The notes beneath the pieces were generated by a model. The model saw only the letters and a list, made by a program, of their open reading frames with translations. It was not told the DNA's origin and searched no databases. Positions 40,501-48,991 of a stretch of DNA of 64,000 bases are shown one piece after another. The translations under genes and the position numbers were made by a program. Origin of the DNA: Muribaculum sp. (GTDB taxonomy: Bacteria; Bacteroidota; Bacteroidia; Bacteroidales; Muribaculaceae); NCBI GenBank assembly GCA_023666965.1, contig JAMPAZ010000001.1, positions 399,009 through 463,008 on the forward strand, read 5' to 3'. Within the stretch, counting starts at the first letter, position 1, and each line of letters opens with the position of its first letter.

Positions 40501-41845
40501 CCCACAGATGACCGTCGGAATCTTCGGCAAGCGCACTTACCGAATTATGTCCAAGGCTGCCGCTTTCATGGGTAAAGCGGTCGAAATGGCCGAGGGTCGA
40601 GTCAGTCCGGCTCAATCCACCCTCAACGGACCCAATCCACAGACAGCCATCGCTGTCTTGAAAGATGGCATTAACAGGCCCCGGAGGTATAGACCCGGAA
40701 CGACCCGGAACATTACGCGCCGTAAGGATATTTAGGCGGTTGGGGACGAATTTATTCATTCCTCCCCCCTCAGTGCCGACCCAAATGCGTTCGCCGTCGA
40801 CAAATATGCAATTTACGAAATTATTGTTAAGTCCGCGACAGGGCAACTGCTCGGAGGAGTCGCTGATGCGCACAAAGTCGTCGCGACGGGGATTATATAC
40901 GTTAAGTCCGCGCAAACTACCTACCAACAACCGATTGTCGGGGGTGACAGCCAGACTCGTCAGGAAATTCTGCGATATAGAGTTAGGATTCGCCTCGTCG
41001 TAAGCGTAGTGCTTCACTATATCGTCGCTCATATTGTAGCGCCACAGGCCGGCATCAGTAGCAATCCAAATATCGCCCCCCCTCAAAGCAAAGTCATTGA
41101 CAATGGCTTTGGAGGGAAATCTGAGGCGGTCCGACACAGGTTCGACACGCATATCGCCTTTGCTGTCAATCCACAGACGACTAATAACCCCACCAATGGA
41201 AGTCCAGACATGCGAGTCCGAACATACATCCCTGAGTATCTGACTATTAGAAAGAAGATAGGGGGGGTCAAACGACTGAATTTCAACTATTTCGCCATTC
41301 GGTCCGAATTTAAGCCTCGCGATTTCCGACACATTGCCAATCCATATACATCCATCGGCATCAAGCTCGAGGCCCCATGTCGGAGAGTCGAGAAGCCTTT
41401 CGAGCTGACCGGTGCAGTCTTCGACCACTACCGTTTCTAAACAATCTATGTCAATGACATCGACACCGCAATCCTCGGCCACCCACAGCCTTCCAAAGCG
41501 GTCCTCTTTCGTGCATTTCAAGAAGTTGCTCTTCAGTTTCCTTGTGTCGGAATTTTGACCGAAGTCAACAAACCGATAGCCATCGTAACGCGACAGACCT
41601 CCACCGGACATTGCCGTCCAAATGAATCCCTTAGAGTCGGCGACTATATCTTCGATGAAATTATGACGGAGACCTTGCTTCATGGTGATATAGCTGACCA
41701 TGTACTCATCGGCAAACGACAATCTCTGTGGGGAAGACTGCGTCGCATTGTCGGCCAGAACCCAAAACGGGAACAAAGCCACAAGGCAAAGCCACCACAC
41801 ATGCCATTGCAAGAATGAATGATTATGTCGGTCGGTGATCATCAT
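37556..41845 (-). CDS. Hybrid two-component sensor/AraC regulator (HTCS) of the PUL
   Basis: 1429-residue one-protein phosphorelay. N-terminal membrane segment (about 12-32), a large periplasmic part with two seven-bladed Reg_prop propellers (about 45-690) and a Y_Y_Y domain (about 715-790), a transmembrane helix (about 812-838), coiled linker, HisKA with His917 in THEFRTP, HATPase, receiver with Asp1226 in VSDLMMPVMDG, and a C-terminal AraC helix-turn-helix with YEVGFNDSKYFTRCF. It would sense a periplasmic oligosaccharide and switch on the flanking operons. The ATG at 41845 is chosen over one 156 bp upstream because it puts the hydrophobic segment near the N-terminus and fits the promoter at 41885. 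Confidence 0.95.
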   Translation of the reverse strand: MMITDRHNHSFLQWHVWWLCLVALFPFWVLADNATQSSPQRLSFADEYMVSYITMKQGLRHNFIEDIVADSKGFIWTAMSGGGLSRYDGYRFVDFGQNSDTRKLKSNFLKCTKEDRFGRLWVAEDCGVDVIDIDCLETVVVEDCTGQLERLLDSPTWGLELDADGCIWIGNVSEIARLKFGPNGEIVEIQSFDPPYLLSNSQILRDVCSDSHVWTSIGGVISRLWIDSKGDMRVEPVSDRLRFPSKAIVNDFALRGGDIWIATDAGLWRYNMSDDIVKHYAYDEANPNSISQNFLTSLAVTPDNRLLVGSLRGLNVYNPRRDDFVRISDSSEQLPCRGLNNNFVNCIFVDGERIWVGTEGGGMNKFVPNRLNILTARNVPGRSGSIPPGPVNAIFQDSDGCLWIGSVEGGLSRTDSTLGHFDRFTHESGSLGHNSVSALAEDSDGHLWVGTWGGGIDVLDRRNPAKTIRHIDTSADGRIQVDYVSTLIYDSINNLIWIGCSRGLYICDPTTMALNSPFGGDTNGATGCVASVIDDNGHLWAGGNVGLYDIDLTFRNSDGTFGCRRLLNKFDDPSDSYREKVASLFVDAEGSLWIGTNGNGVYRRRITDKGEEAFDNYNSSDGLSSDMVLGAMVDGGGALWVGTYSGLSYRSPDGTFICYDVADGLPGDQFYWNASCRLDDGRLAFGTTEGLILLDKDAVRLSRTPASVQFTGLKIDGNEISPSGSTVIHESVKSLGIDFSALDYDSNGRGTYYYRLDGFDKGWIKLQPRSHGVSYTNLSPGSYTLKVKYVKPGFSADTAPVASYSVDVRPYFYRRWWFVSIMVLLVVSSIMLIHLWRVRDLTRQKLTLQKSVDERTSEISRQKRMLEERAVELSEQNKRLKQSNEEITMQKTRLADMARRVQELSVDRISFFTNITHEFRTPITLIIGPIERALKLSYNPQVIEQLRFAERNSRYLLTLVNQLMDFRKVESGKMEIVRNRGNFRRFITDVVEAFRPMTDDRMIDLRLICRLDRDTFSYDEEALRKVIVNLLGNAVKFTPDGGKVTVYAAIVRGGNDASGTSLYINVSDSGNGIAPADIDRVFERFYQGNSQLKYPVAGTSGSGIGLYLCKSIVEIYGGRIWARNNPGGRGCSFRLLLPVDPELPAVESDPDNAGSVALSDPSAHDADSESEAGDSRTTILVVEDNADMRSFIRSILADRYSVLLASNGQEALDILMSSHVDFIVSDLMMPVMDGLELSRRVKEDFAICHIPFLMLTARTSQEARIESFKVGVDEYLPKPFDPDLLLARIHNILENKRRQSRSFSTDMDVSSLNIDDESRDKKFMDQVMAVVRDNYKNSYFEVGDFAEALGISRSLLNKKLQSLVGQSAGQLMRSYRMNLARELLVRNRRTRTMNISEIAYEVGFNDSKYFTRCFTKQFGEPPSAFMADS

Positions 41846-41884
41846 TTCTGTTAATTCATGGTCAATTCCATTTGCAAGAATGTC

Positions 41885-41892
41885 CAAAATTA
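41885..41892 (-). promoter_or_regulatory. Candidate -7 element for the HTCS gene
   Basis: Minus-strand TAATTTTG, one mismatch position from TAnnTTTG at most, with a TTTG (41919-41916) 23 bp upstream. Leader of about 33 nt to the ATG at 41845. The rest of the divergent gap to 42047 is AT-rich; no clear plus-strand promoter was seen. Confidence 0.35.
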
Positions 41893-42046
41893 CAACTTTT
41901 ATTCGATTATTTATCCAAAAATGCGTAAAAATTCTCTCAATGCTCGCTTTTCTCCCCCACCAATGCCATATATCCACCTTTGTTGATAAAAACTCCACCA
42001 CGGGGGAGCAAATGATTTCGTAATTTTATAAAAATTTTATTCAATC

Positions 42047-43576
42047 ATGAAAATACATCGCATTTCTTTGCCATTATGCCTCGCGGCCTTCCTTGCCGGA
42101 ACGAGCTGTTCCGCAGACAAGTTCTCCCCCGTCTCAAGCGTAAATCCGTGGGTCGACGACTATTCGGAAGTCGCCGTCTTTGACAGCATCAACAGTTGGG
42201 GTACATACAATGTCCACGACCCGGCCATGACCCGCGTCGGCGACACATATTATATGTACAGCACCGACGCCATATATTTTGCCCGCCCGAAAGGCCCCAT
42301 CGACACGGCCGCAATGCGTCAACGTATGCGCGAACGCCCCCGCACCGGGAATGTACAGATGCGCCGCTCAAAAGACCTCGTTAACTGGGAGTTTATAGGC
42401 TGGGCTTTCCCCGAAATTCCGCAGGAACCGGTTGATTGGGTGCGAGGCCTCAATCAGGGCATGAGAGGAGCCGCCGGCAACGTCTGGGCACCCTACATGG
42501 TGGCGGCCGACGACGGAACATACCGCCTATACTACTGTGTATCGGCATTCGGAAGAAAGACATCTGCAATCTCGATGGCAACGGCCGACTCTCCCGAAGG
42601 GCCCTGGACCCACCAAGGCTGTGTGGTAAAGACCGACAATGAGTCGCCGATGAACGCCATCGACCCTTCGGTAATAACCGGCAAGGACGGACGGCAATGG
42701 ATGCACTACGGATCATATTTCGGAGGACTTTACTGCGTTGAGCTTGATCCCGCTACAGGATTTACAAAGGAAGAGGGCGACAAGGGACATCTCGTCAACC
42801 ATCGCCAACGCTTGACATCAGCCGACAACAACGAAGGTCCGGAAATAATCTACAGTCCGGAGCACGACATGTACTATCTATTCACCTCTTATGATCCGCT
42901 CGAATCGACCTACAACGTCAGAGTGTCGCGCTCGAAGACTCCCGAAGGCCCGTTCGTGGACTTCTTCGGCAAGGAAGCCTCCGACACCACTGACAATTTC
43001 CCGATTCTGACCGCACCCTACCGCTTCGAAGGACATCCGGGATGGGTAGGCAACGGACACTGCGGTGTGGTGGCCGACGCGGACGGACACTTCTATATGG
43101 CACATCAAGGACGCTACGCGCCCACCCCGGGCATGATGGACCTGCATCTGCGCCAAATCTTCTTTACCCCCGACGGTTGGCCGGTCGTTTCACCTGAAAG
43201 ATATACCGCCACTGCCGAACGCAAGTTTGCCTCTGCCGACCTCGAAGGCACATGGGAAATAATCCGCATCCGCGAGCCACGCGCCAACAAAGAGCTGAAC
43301 AACGGCGTAGTGCCACGTGGATTCGACGTCCTCTCAGGCAAATGGAACACCGGCAAAAGCCACGTCTTTGCATCCGACGGCACCATCACAGGAAAAGACG
43401 CTTCTGCATGGGAGCTAAACGAGGAGAAACAATTACTTAATTTGACCGTTGACGGCGAAGTTATAAATAATTTAGTTATATTTGCAGGACATGACTGGGA
43501 ACGTGAACTCGACACCATCCTGTTCACCGGACTTGACAAAGACGGACGTTCGGTATGGGGCAAGAGAATCATTTGA
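42047..43576 (+). CDS. GH43 endo-arabinanase-like lipoprotein
   Basis: 509-residue lipoprotein (lipobox AGTSC, Cys21) with the GH43 five-bladed propeller. Catalytic acids: Asp58 in NVHDPAMT, Asp206 in NAIDPSVI, Glu263 in NNEGPEII. HPGWVGNGHCGV and MAHQGRYAP are seen toward the end of the propeller, followed by a C-terminal beta-domain (about 395-509). It resembles the GH43 gene at the other end of the PUL in the propeller but lacks the Fn3-like domain. First gene of the plus-strand operon that diverges from the HTCS. Confidence 0.9.
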   Translation: MKIHRISLPLCLAAFLAGTSCSADKFSPVSSVNPWVDDYSEVAVFDSINSWGTYNVHDPAMTRVGDTYYMYSTDAIYFARPKGPIDTAAMRQRMRERPRTGNVQMRRSKDLVNWEFIGWAFPEIPQEPVDWVRGLNQGMRGAAGNVWAPYMVAADDGTYRLYYCVSAFGRKTSAISMATADSPEGPWTHQGCVVKTDNESPMNAIDPSVITGKDGRQWMHYGSYFGGLYCVELDPATGFTKEEGDKGHLVNHRQRLTSADNNEGPEIIYSPEHDMYYLFTSYDPLESTYNVRVSRSKTPEGPFVDFFGKEASDTTDNFPILTAPYRFEGHPGWVGNGHCGVVADADGHFYMAHQGRYAPTPGMMDLHLRQIFFTPDGWPVVSPERYTATAERKFASADLEGTWEIIRIREPRANKELNNGVVPRGFDVLSGKWNTGKSHVFASDGTITGKDASAWELNEEKQLLNLTVDGEVINNLVIFAGHDWERELDTILFTGLDKDGRSVWGKRII

Positions 43577-43633
43577 TTCCACCCACAGCCACACAGCTGA
43601 CAATCAAACTATAGTAATTACATAATTTATATC

Positions 43634-45613
43634 ATGAAGTTAAAATCACATTTGCTCACCGCCCTTGCCCTCGTTGCTGGCATCGGGATGAACGCAGCCA
43701 CTAACGAACTTGTGGTACAGACCAACAAAATCGGAGCACCCGTGCAGCCTACCATGTACGGAATCTTCTTCGAGGACATAAACTATGCCGCTGACGGTGG
43801 ACTTTATGCCGAAATGATTAAAAACCGCTCATTTGAATTTCCTCAGAACTTCATGGGCTGGGTCACCTACGGAAATGTCGACTTGAAAGACGACGGACCG
43901 TTTGACCGCAATCCACACTACGTGCGTCTCGGCGACCCCGGCCATGCCCACAAGCATACCGGCCTTGAAAACGAGGGATTTTTCGGTGTAAGCGTTAAGA
44001 AAGGCGAGAAGTATCGGTTCTCCGTATGGGCACGCACTCCCGACGGAGGCAAGTCGTCGATCCGCGTCGAAATTGTCAACACCAAATCTATGGACGAAAA
44101 CCATGCCATAGCTACCGAAAACATCGAAATCAACTCTAAGGAGTGGAAAAAATACCAAGTCGTGCTCACGCCATCCGAAACCCTGAAAGATGGCAAACTG
44201 CGCATATTCCTCAACAAGCCCGAAAAGGCCGTTGATCTCGAGCACATCTCCATGTTCCCCGTCGACACCTGGAAAGGCCACGAAAACGGTATGCGTAAAG
44301 ACCTCGCACAGCATCTCGCCAATCTGCAACCGGGCGTGTTCCGCTTCCCCGGTGGATGTATCGTGGAAGGAGCCGACATCGACTCTCGCTATCAGTGGAA
44401 GAACACAGTAGGCCCGGTTGAGAACCGTCCTGTCAACGAAAACCGCTGGCACTACACATTCCCACATCGCTTCTATCCTGACTACTATCAGTCATACGGA
44501 CTTGGATTTTATGAATACTTCCTTCTGTCAGAAGAAATCGGGGCAGAACCGCTTCCTATACTCAACGTAGGACTTATCTGCCAATTCCAAAACGACCTCG
44601 ACCAGCAGATTCCTGAAAGCGACCTCGACATGTACATTCAAGACGTGCTTGACCTCATCGAATTTGCCAACGGCGACCCCTCGACCACTTGGGGCAAAGT
44701 ACGTGCCGATATGGGACACCCGGAATCGTTCAATCTGAAGTTCGTCGGCATCGGCAACGAGCAGTGGGATTCCATCTACCCCAAACGCCTTGAGCCGTTC
44801 GTAAAGGCTGTCCGCGCCAAATATCCCGACATTAAGATTGTAGGCTCGTCAGGTCCCGACTCCGAAGGCAAGCAATTTGACTATCTTTGGCCTGAAATGA
44901 CCCGTCTGAAAGCCGACCTCGTTGACGAGCACTTCTATCGTCCCGAAAGCTGGTTCCTGGCACAGGGTGCACGATATGACAATTACGACCGTAAGGGCCC
45001 GAAAGTATTTGCAGGAGAGTATGCATGCCATGGTGCAGGCAAAAAGTGGAACCACTACAACGCCGCGCTTCTCGAAGCCGCATTTATGACCGGACTCGAA
45101 CGCAACGCCGACATAGTGCACATGGCCACATACGCACCACTCTTCGCCCATGTGGAAGGATGGCAATGGCGTCCTGACATGATTTGGTTTGACAATTTCT
45201 CTTCATTCCCGACCGCCAGCTACTATGTACAGCAACTTTATTCAAAGAATAAGGGTACAAATGTCCTTCCCTTGACTATGGACAAGAAGAACGTCACCGG
45301 CGCCGAAGGCCAAAACGGCCTGTTCGCCAGCGCAGTCTATGACAAGGACAACGACGAATACATCGTCAAGGTGGCCAACACTTCAGCAGAGGACCAGGAA
45401 CTCAAAATCAATTTTGCCGGAATGAAGAAGAAAGAAGGCATCACAAATGTCCGTGTACAGACACTCTCATCGCCCGACCCGGATGCCGATAATTCTATAG
45501 AAAATCCGTCAAAAATAGTTCCGCAGGAAAAGAAATTTGCCATTGAACAGGCTCAGGACTACACAACCATCCTTCCTGCAAAGACATTTGCAGTATATCA
45601 TTTTCAGAAATAA
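43634..45613 (+). CDS. GH51 alpha-L-arabinofuranosidase with CBM-like domain
   Basis: 659-residue secreted exo-enzyme releasing arabinofuranose from arabinan or arabinoxylan side chains. Signal peptide (1-22, ending MNAA), N-terminal GH51 strand (GIFFEDINYAADGG), an inserted carbohydrate-binding beta-sandwich (about 65-210), the TIM barrel with acid/base Glu376 in GIGNEQW and nucleophile Glu462 in FAGEYACHG, and a C-terminal beta-sandwich. Second in the plus-strand operon, 57 bp after the GH43 stop. Confidence 0.93.
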   Translation: MKLKSHLLTALALVAGIGMNAATNELVVQTNKIGAPVQPTMYGIFFEDINYAADGGLYAEMIKNRSFEFPQNFMGWVTYGNVDLKDDGPFDRNPHYVRLGDPGHAHKHTGLENEGFFGVSVKKGEKYRFSVWARTPDGGKSSIRVEIVNTKSMDENHAIATENIEINSKEWKKYQVVLTPSETLKDGKLRIFLNKPEKAVDLEHISMFPVDTWKGHENGMRKDLAQHLANLQPGVFRFPGGCIVEGADIDSRYQWKNTVGPVENRPVNENRWHYTFPHRFYPDYYQSYGLGFYEYFLLSEEIGAEPLPILNVGLICQFQNDLDQQIPESDLDMYIQDVLDLIEFANGDPSTTWGKVRADMGHPESFNLKFVGIGNEQWDSIYPKRLEPFVKAVRAKYPDIKIVGSSGPDSEGKQFDYLWPEMTRLKADLVDEHFYRPESWFLAQGARYDNYDRKGPKVFAGEYACHGAGKKWNHYNAALLEAAFMTGLERNADIVHMATYAPLFAHVEGWQWRPDMIWFDNFSSFPTASYYVQQLYSKNKGTNVLPLTMDKKNVTGAEGQNGLFASAVYDKDNDEYIVKVANTSAEDQELKINFAGMKKKEGITNVRVQTLSSPDPDADNSIENPSKIVPQEKKFAIEQAQDYTTILPAKTFAVYHFQK

Positions 45614-45688
45614 TCAATCTAATTAACCAATTTGGGGTCACCGGGGCTTAATAACCCCGATGACCTCATCGTTTTTAACCAATCAGCA

Positions 45689-47224
45689 ATGCGCATCAAA
45701 TCACTTTTAACCATGTTAGGCGTGACCGCATCAGCCTTTGCGGCCAATGAGACTGTCACCGTCAATCTGAATTCCGACGAAAAAGCTCCAGTAATTAACA
45801 AAGAGATTTACGGTCAATTTGCCGAACACCTCGGAACATGTATCTACGGAGGCATCTGGGTGGGCGAAGACTCCCCTATCCCCAACACAAACGGCTATCG
45901 CAACGACGTGCTTCAAGCCATGAAAGACTTGAAGGTGCCCGTACTTAGATGGCCTGGAGGATGTTTCGCCGACGAATACCACTGGGTAGACGGTATCGGT
46001 CCTAAAGAGAACCGTCCGCGCATGGTCAACAACAACTGGGGCGGCACTGTCGAAGACAACAGCTTCGGAACACATGAATTCTTCAACCTATGCGAGTTAA
46101 TCGGTGCCGAACCATATCTGAGCGGAAATGTCGGCAGCGGATCTGTCGAGGAATTGGCGAAGTGGGTGGAATATATCACAGCCGAAGAGGGACCGCAGGC
46201 TAAAGTACGCAAACAAAACGGACGCGAAAAACCGTGGAAGCTCAAATATCTCGGCGTAGGCAATGAGAGCTGGGGATGCGGAGGGAACTTCACTCCCGAA
46301 TATTATGCCGACGTATATCGCCGCTACCAGACCTACTGTCGCAATTTCGGCAAAAACCGTCTCTATAAGATTGCATCAGGAGCAAGCGACTATGACTACA
46401 ACTGGACTGACGTGATGATGCAGAAAGCCGGCGACCAGATGGACGGCATCTCACTGCACTACTACACCGTCAAAGGATGGAGCGGAAGCAAAGGCTCGTC
46501 CACAGAATTTACCGACTCTGACTACTACTGGACTCTCGGCAAGTGTCTGGAAATCGGAGACGTAATAAAACGCCACATGCAGATTATGGATAAGTACGAC
46601 CGTCGCAAACGCGTAGGTCTGCTCGTCGATGAATGGGGAACATGGTGGGACGAAGAACCAGGTACCATCCGAGGACATCTCTATCAGCAAAACACTATGC
46701 GCGATGCCATGGTAGCCGCACTGTCGCTCAACACATTCCACAATCTGACCGACCGCGTAAAGATGACTAACATCGCCCAAATAGCTAATGTACTCCAGTC
46801 GATGGTGCTTACCAAGGACGATAAAATGGTTCTCACCCCGACTTACTACGTGTTTAAAATGTATGTGCCTCATCAGGACGCGAAGCTCATCCCCCTCACT
46901 TTAAACACCCGCTACCGCTCCGTTCGCGACAACCGCATGGTACCGGTGGTGAGCGCTACAGCCTCTGAAAAGGACGGTAAAGTAACCGTATCGTTAACTA
47001 ACACCGACCTTACTGAAGCATGCGACATCGAGATTCCGCTCGACGGCATAAAAGCGACAAAAGTGACCGGAGAAATTTTAACTTCAGACAATATTCGCGA
47101 CTATAACGACTTTGGAAATCCCGATAAAGTCACACTCAAAGACTTCAAGGGAGCAAAGATCAACAAGGGAATGCTCACGCTGACCCTTCCGGCAAAGTCT
47201 ATCGTCACGCTTTCGCTGAATTAA
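45689..47224 (+). CDS. GH51 alpha-L-arabinofuranosidase
   Basis: 511-residue secreted GH51 enzyme without the extra binding domain. Signal peptide (1-19, ending AFAA), [24 protein letters not shown], acid/base Glu193 in GVGNESWG and nucleophile Glu315 in LLVDEWG. It follows the other GH51 by 75 bp, but the two are distant members and likely differ in linkage preference. The ATG at 45689 is taken because an in-frame ATG at 45632 would put 19 polar residues before the signal peptide. Confidence 0.93.
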   Translation: MRIKSLLTMLGVTASAFAANETVTVNLNSDEKAPVINKEIYGQFAEHLGTCIYGGIWVGEDSPIPNTNGYRNDVLQAMKDLKVPVLRWPGGCFADEYHWVDGIGPKENRPRMVNNNWGGTVEDNSFGTHEFFNLCELIGAEPYLSGNVGSGSVEELAKWVEYITAEEGPQAKVRKQNGREKPWKLKYLGVGNESWGCGGNFTPEYYADVYRRYQTYCRNFGKNRLYKIASGASDYDYNWTDVMMQKAGDQMDGISLHYYTVKGWSGSKGSSTEFTDSDYYWTLGKCLEIGDVIKRHMQIMDKYDRRKRVGLLVDEWGTWWDEEPGTIRGHLYQQNTMRDAMVAALSLNTFHNLTDRVKMTNIAQIANVLQSMVLTKDDKMVLTPTYYVFKMYVPHQDAKLIPLTLNTRYRSVRDNRMVPVVSATASEKDGKVTVSLTNTDLTEACDIEIPLDGIKATKVTGEILTSDNIRDYNDFGNPDKVTLKDFKGAKINKGMLTLTLPAKSIVTLSLN

Positions 47225-47286
47225 GAGTTTGTTTAGTAAGCTGTGTCAAAAGACGAATAGATTCTTAAAGAAGCTTAAAAATTGCA

Positions 47287-47326
47287 TAGCCGGGCAAATC
47301 GGTCTCCAGACCGATTTGCCCGGCTA
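47287..47326 (+). terminator. 19-bp perfect hairpin after the GH51 operon
   Basis: Arms 47287-47305 and 47308-47326 are exact inverse complements (TAGCCGGGCAAATCGGTCT and its mate). No T-run follows on the plus strand; on the minus strand five Ts follow. Probably marks the 3' end of the PUL plus-strand message. Confidence 0.65.
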
Positions 47327-47369
47327 TATATTGCGGTTATATACAATTGCACAGACAATATAAAATAAG

Positions 47370-47395
47370 AATAGGATGCTTCCCAGCATCCTATT
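47370..47395 (+). terminator. Second hairpin after the GH51 operon
   Basis: Perfect AATAGGATGCT / AGCATCCTATT stem with TCCC loop, then CCGTTTAAACC. A second, tandem 3'-end structure 43 bp after the first. Confidence 0.6.
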
Positions 47396-47650
47396 CCGTT
47401 TAAACCTTTATCTTAATCTAATACTATGAAAAACACACGTGCAAATGTAAGCATTATTTGTGAACCCGCAAACGACACGCGCCCATATTTAACATATTTT
47501 TCGTCAAAAATTAAATATGGAGATAGCAAACTGCTACTATTTAACATTTCGTTAACATTTAGACGAAATGCAGCCCATTTTCAACATCTTTATGAGGCTC
47601 AAATTTGTTTCTTTACCGTAACTTTGCAAAAAATTCTTCATAACCAAAAT
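47396..47650 (+). other. AT-rich non-coding region before the RNA helicase
   Basis: No convincing gene. An ORF in frame with the helicase can be extended to an ATG at 47426, but this 75-codon stretch is AT-rich and lacks family similarity. It holds two inverted repeats, CCATATTTAA (47483-47492) / TTAAATATGG (47511-47520) and ATTTCGT (47546-47552) / ACGAAAT (47563-47569). If a promoter exists further upstream these would fold in a helicase leader. Confidence 0.5.
47619..47626 (+). promoter_or_regulatory. Candidate -7 element of the RNA helicase gene
   Basis: TAACTTTG, a full consensus match, 24 bp before the ATG at 47651. Start near 47633 and a short leader, which supports 47651 as the start codon. 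A TTTG lies 11 bp upstream, too close for a standard -33. Confidence 0.5.
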
Positions 47651-48967
47651 ATGAAACAGTCTGAGATACTCTCCAATATTAGCTCCAAATTAGGAATCGA
47701 ATCGCTTAATCCGATGCAACGCGAAGTGATGGAATGCAGAGCTTCCGACATCATACTCTTGTCGCCCACCGGCAGCGGCAAAACGTTAGCTTTCGCCATT
47801 GCCATGCTCTCCGTATTGCCAAAGCCGCAAGGGAAGGTGCTTGGGGTCGTGATAGCACCTTCGCGCGAACTTGTAATGCAGACCTACCGAGTAATTCGCG
47901 ACATCGCCACAGGATATAAAGTGTCGGCATTTTACGGAGGACACTCAATGACCGATGAGAAGAACTCGCTCTCACAGACTCCTGACATAGTAATAGCAAC
48001 TCCCGGACGCCTGCTCGACCATATAAACCGCAAACAAATCGACCTTTACACGACGCGTGTGCTGGTCCTCGACGAGTACGATAAATCGCTCGAACTCGGA
48101 TTCCAGGACGAAATGAAGAAAATCATCCGCACCATGCCTAATTTATCCCGCTCGATACTGACTTCTGCCACAAGACTTGACGAGTTTCCCAAATTCTTCA
48201 AGCTTAGCAATCCTGTCACCCTTGACTTTCTTGAAACAAGCTCAGAACCGGGAAAAAGGATGCAAATCGTAGAGGTTGAAAGTCCGTCGCGAGATAAGCT
48301 GGCTACGCTGGCCGACCTTCTTCGATCGCTGGCCGACGGCAAAGTCATCGTCTTTGTGAATCATCGTGAAAGCGCCGACCGGGTATATGAATTTTTGAAA
48401 AAGGAAAATCTACCAGTAGGAATATATCACGGCGCTCTCGACCAAAACGACCGGGAAAAAGCTATCGACCTCTTAAACAACGGAACGACACCGATCCTTG
48501 TATCGACCGACCTCGGAGCAAGAGGGCTTGACATAGACGAGATAAAGAACATCATACATTACCATATCCCACTGACCGAACAAACATGGACTCACCGCAA
48601 TGGACGTACAGCCAGAGTTAATGCATCAGGCACTGTGTATGTAATCACATCCGAGGCCGACAGCCTGCCTGAATATATCGTATTTGACCGCGCTTATTCG
48701 CCTACCGGACACAGCGACAATCCTATTAAAGCATCGTATGCAACCGTATATTTCAACGCGGGCAAAAAAGAAAAAATTTCGCGTGGCGACATAGCAGGTT
48801 TCCTGATGAAAATAGGCGGACTTTCGGCGCAGCAAGTAGGTAAAATTGTCGTCAGAGACCACTCTGCGTTAGCCGCAATTCCGGCAGAATTAGCGAAAGA
48901 AACAATTGCAAAAGTCACTAACGAGAAGTTGAAAGGGAAAAGAGTCCGGATCAGTCTGATGGCCTGA
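47651..48967 (+). CDS. DEAD-box RNA helicase, DbpA-like, with DEYD motif
   Basis: 438-residue ATP-dependent RNA helicase. Q-motif region LNPMQREV, motif I SPTGSGKT (38-45), motif Ib TPGR, motif II written DEYD instead of DEAD, motif III SAT, motif V ARGLDID, motif VI HRNGRTAR. A C-terminal domain (about 365-438, ending KLKGKRVRISLM) resembles the DbpA RNA-binding domain that targets 23S rRNA, which suggests a role in ribosome assembly. Start chosen at the ATG 24 bp after the -7 element. Confidence 0.88.
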   Translation: MKQSEILSNISSKLGIESLNPMQREVMECRASDIILLSPTGSGKTLAFAIAMLSVLPKPQGKVLGVVIAPSRELVMQTYRVIRDIATGYKVSAFYGGHSMTDEKNSLSQTPDIVIATPGRLLDHINRKQIDLYTTRVLVLDEYDKSLELGFQDEMKKIIRTMPNLSRSILTSATRLDEFPKFFKLSNPVTLDFLETSSEPGKRMQIVEVESPSRDKLATLADLLRSLADGKVIVFVNHRESADRVYEFLKKENLPVGIYHGALDQNDREKAIDLLNNGTTPILVSTDLGARGLDIDEIKNIIHYHIPLTEQTWTHRNGRTARVNASGTVYVITSEADSLPEYIVFDRAYSPTGHSDNPIKASYATVYFNAGKKEKISRGDIAGFLMKIGGLSAQQVGKIVVRDHSALAAIPAELAKETIAKVTNEKLKGKRVRISLMA

Positions 48968-48991
48968 ACCCTCCTCATTAATAACGAACTT

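Noticed and set aside
41846..42001. N-terminal extension of the hybrid sensor to the ATG at 42001
   Set aside because: It would place 52 residues before the membrane segment and cover the likely promoter at 41885.
47426..47650. N-terminal extension of the RNA helicase to the ATG at 47426
   Set aside because: The 75 extra residues are encoded by AT-rich sequence unlike the body of the gene, and a full -7 promoter element lies downstream of that ATG.
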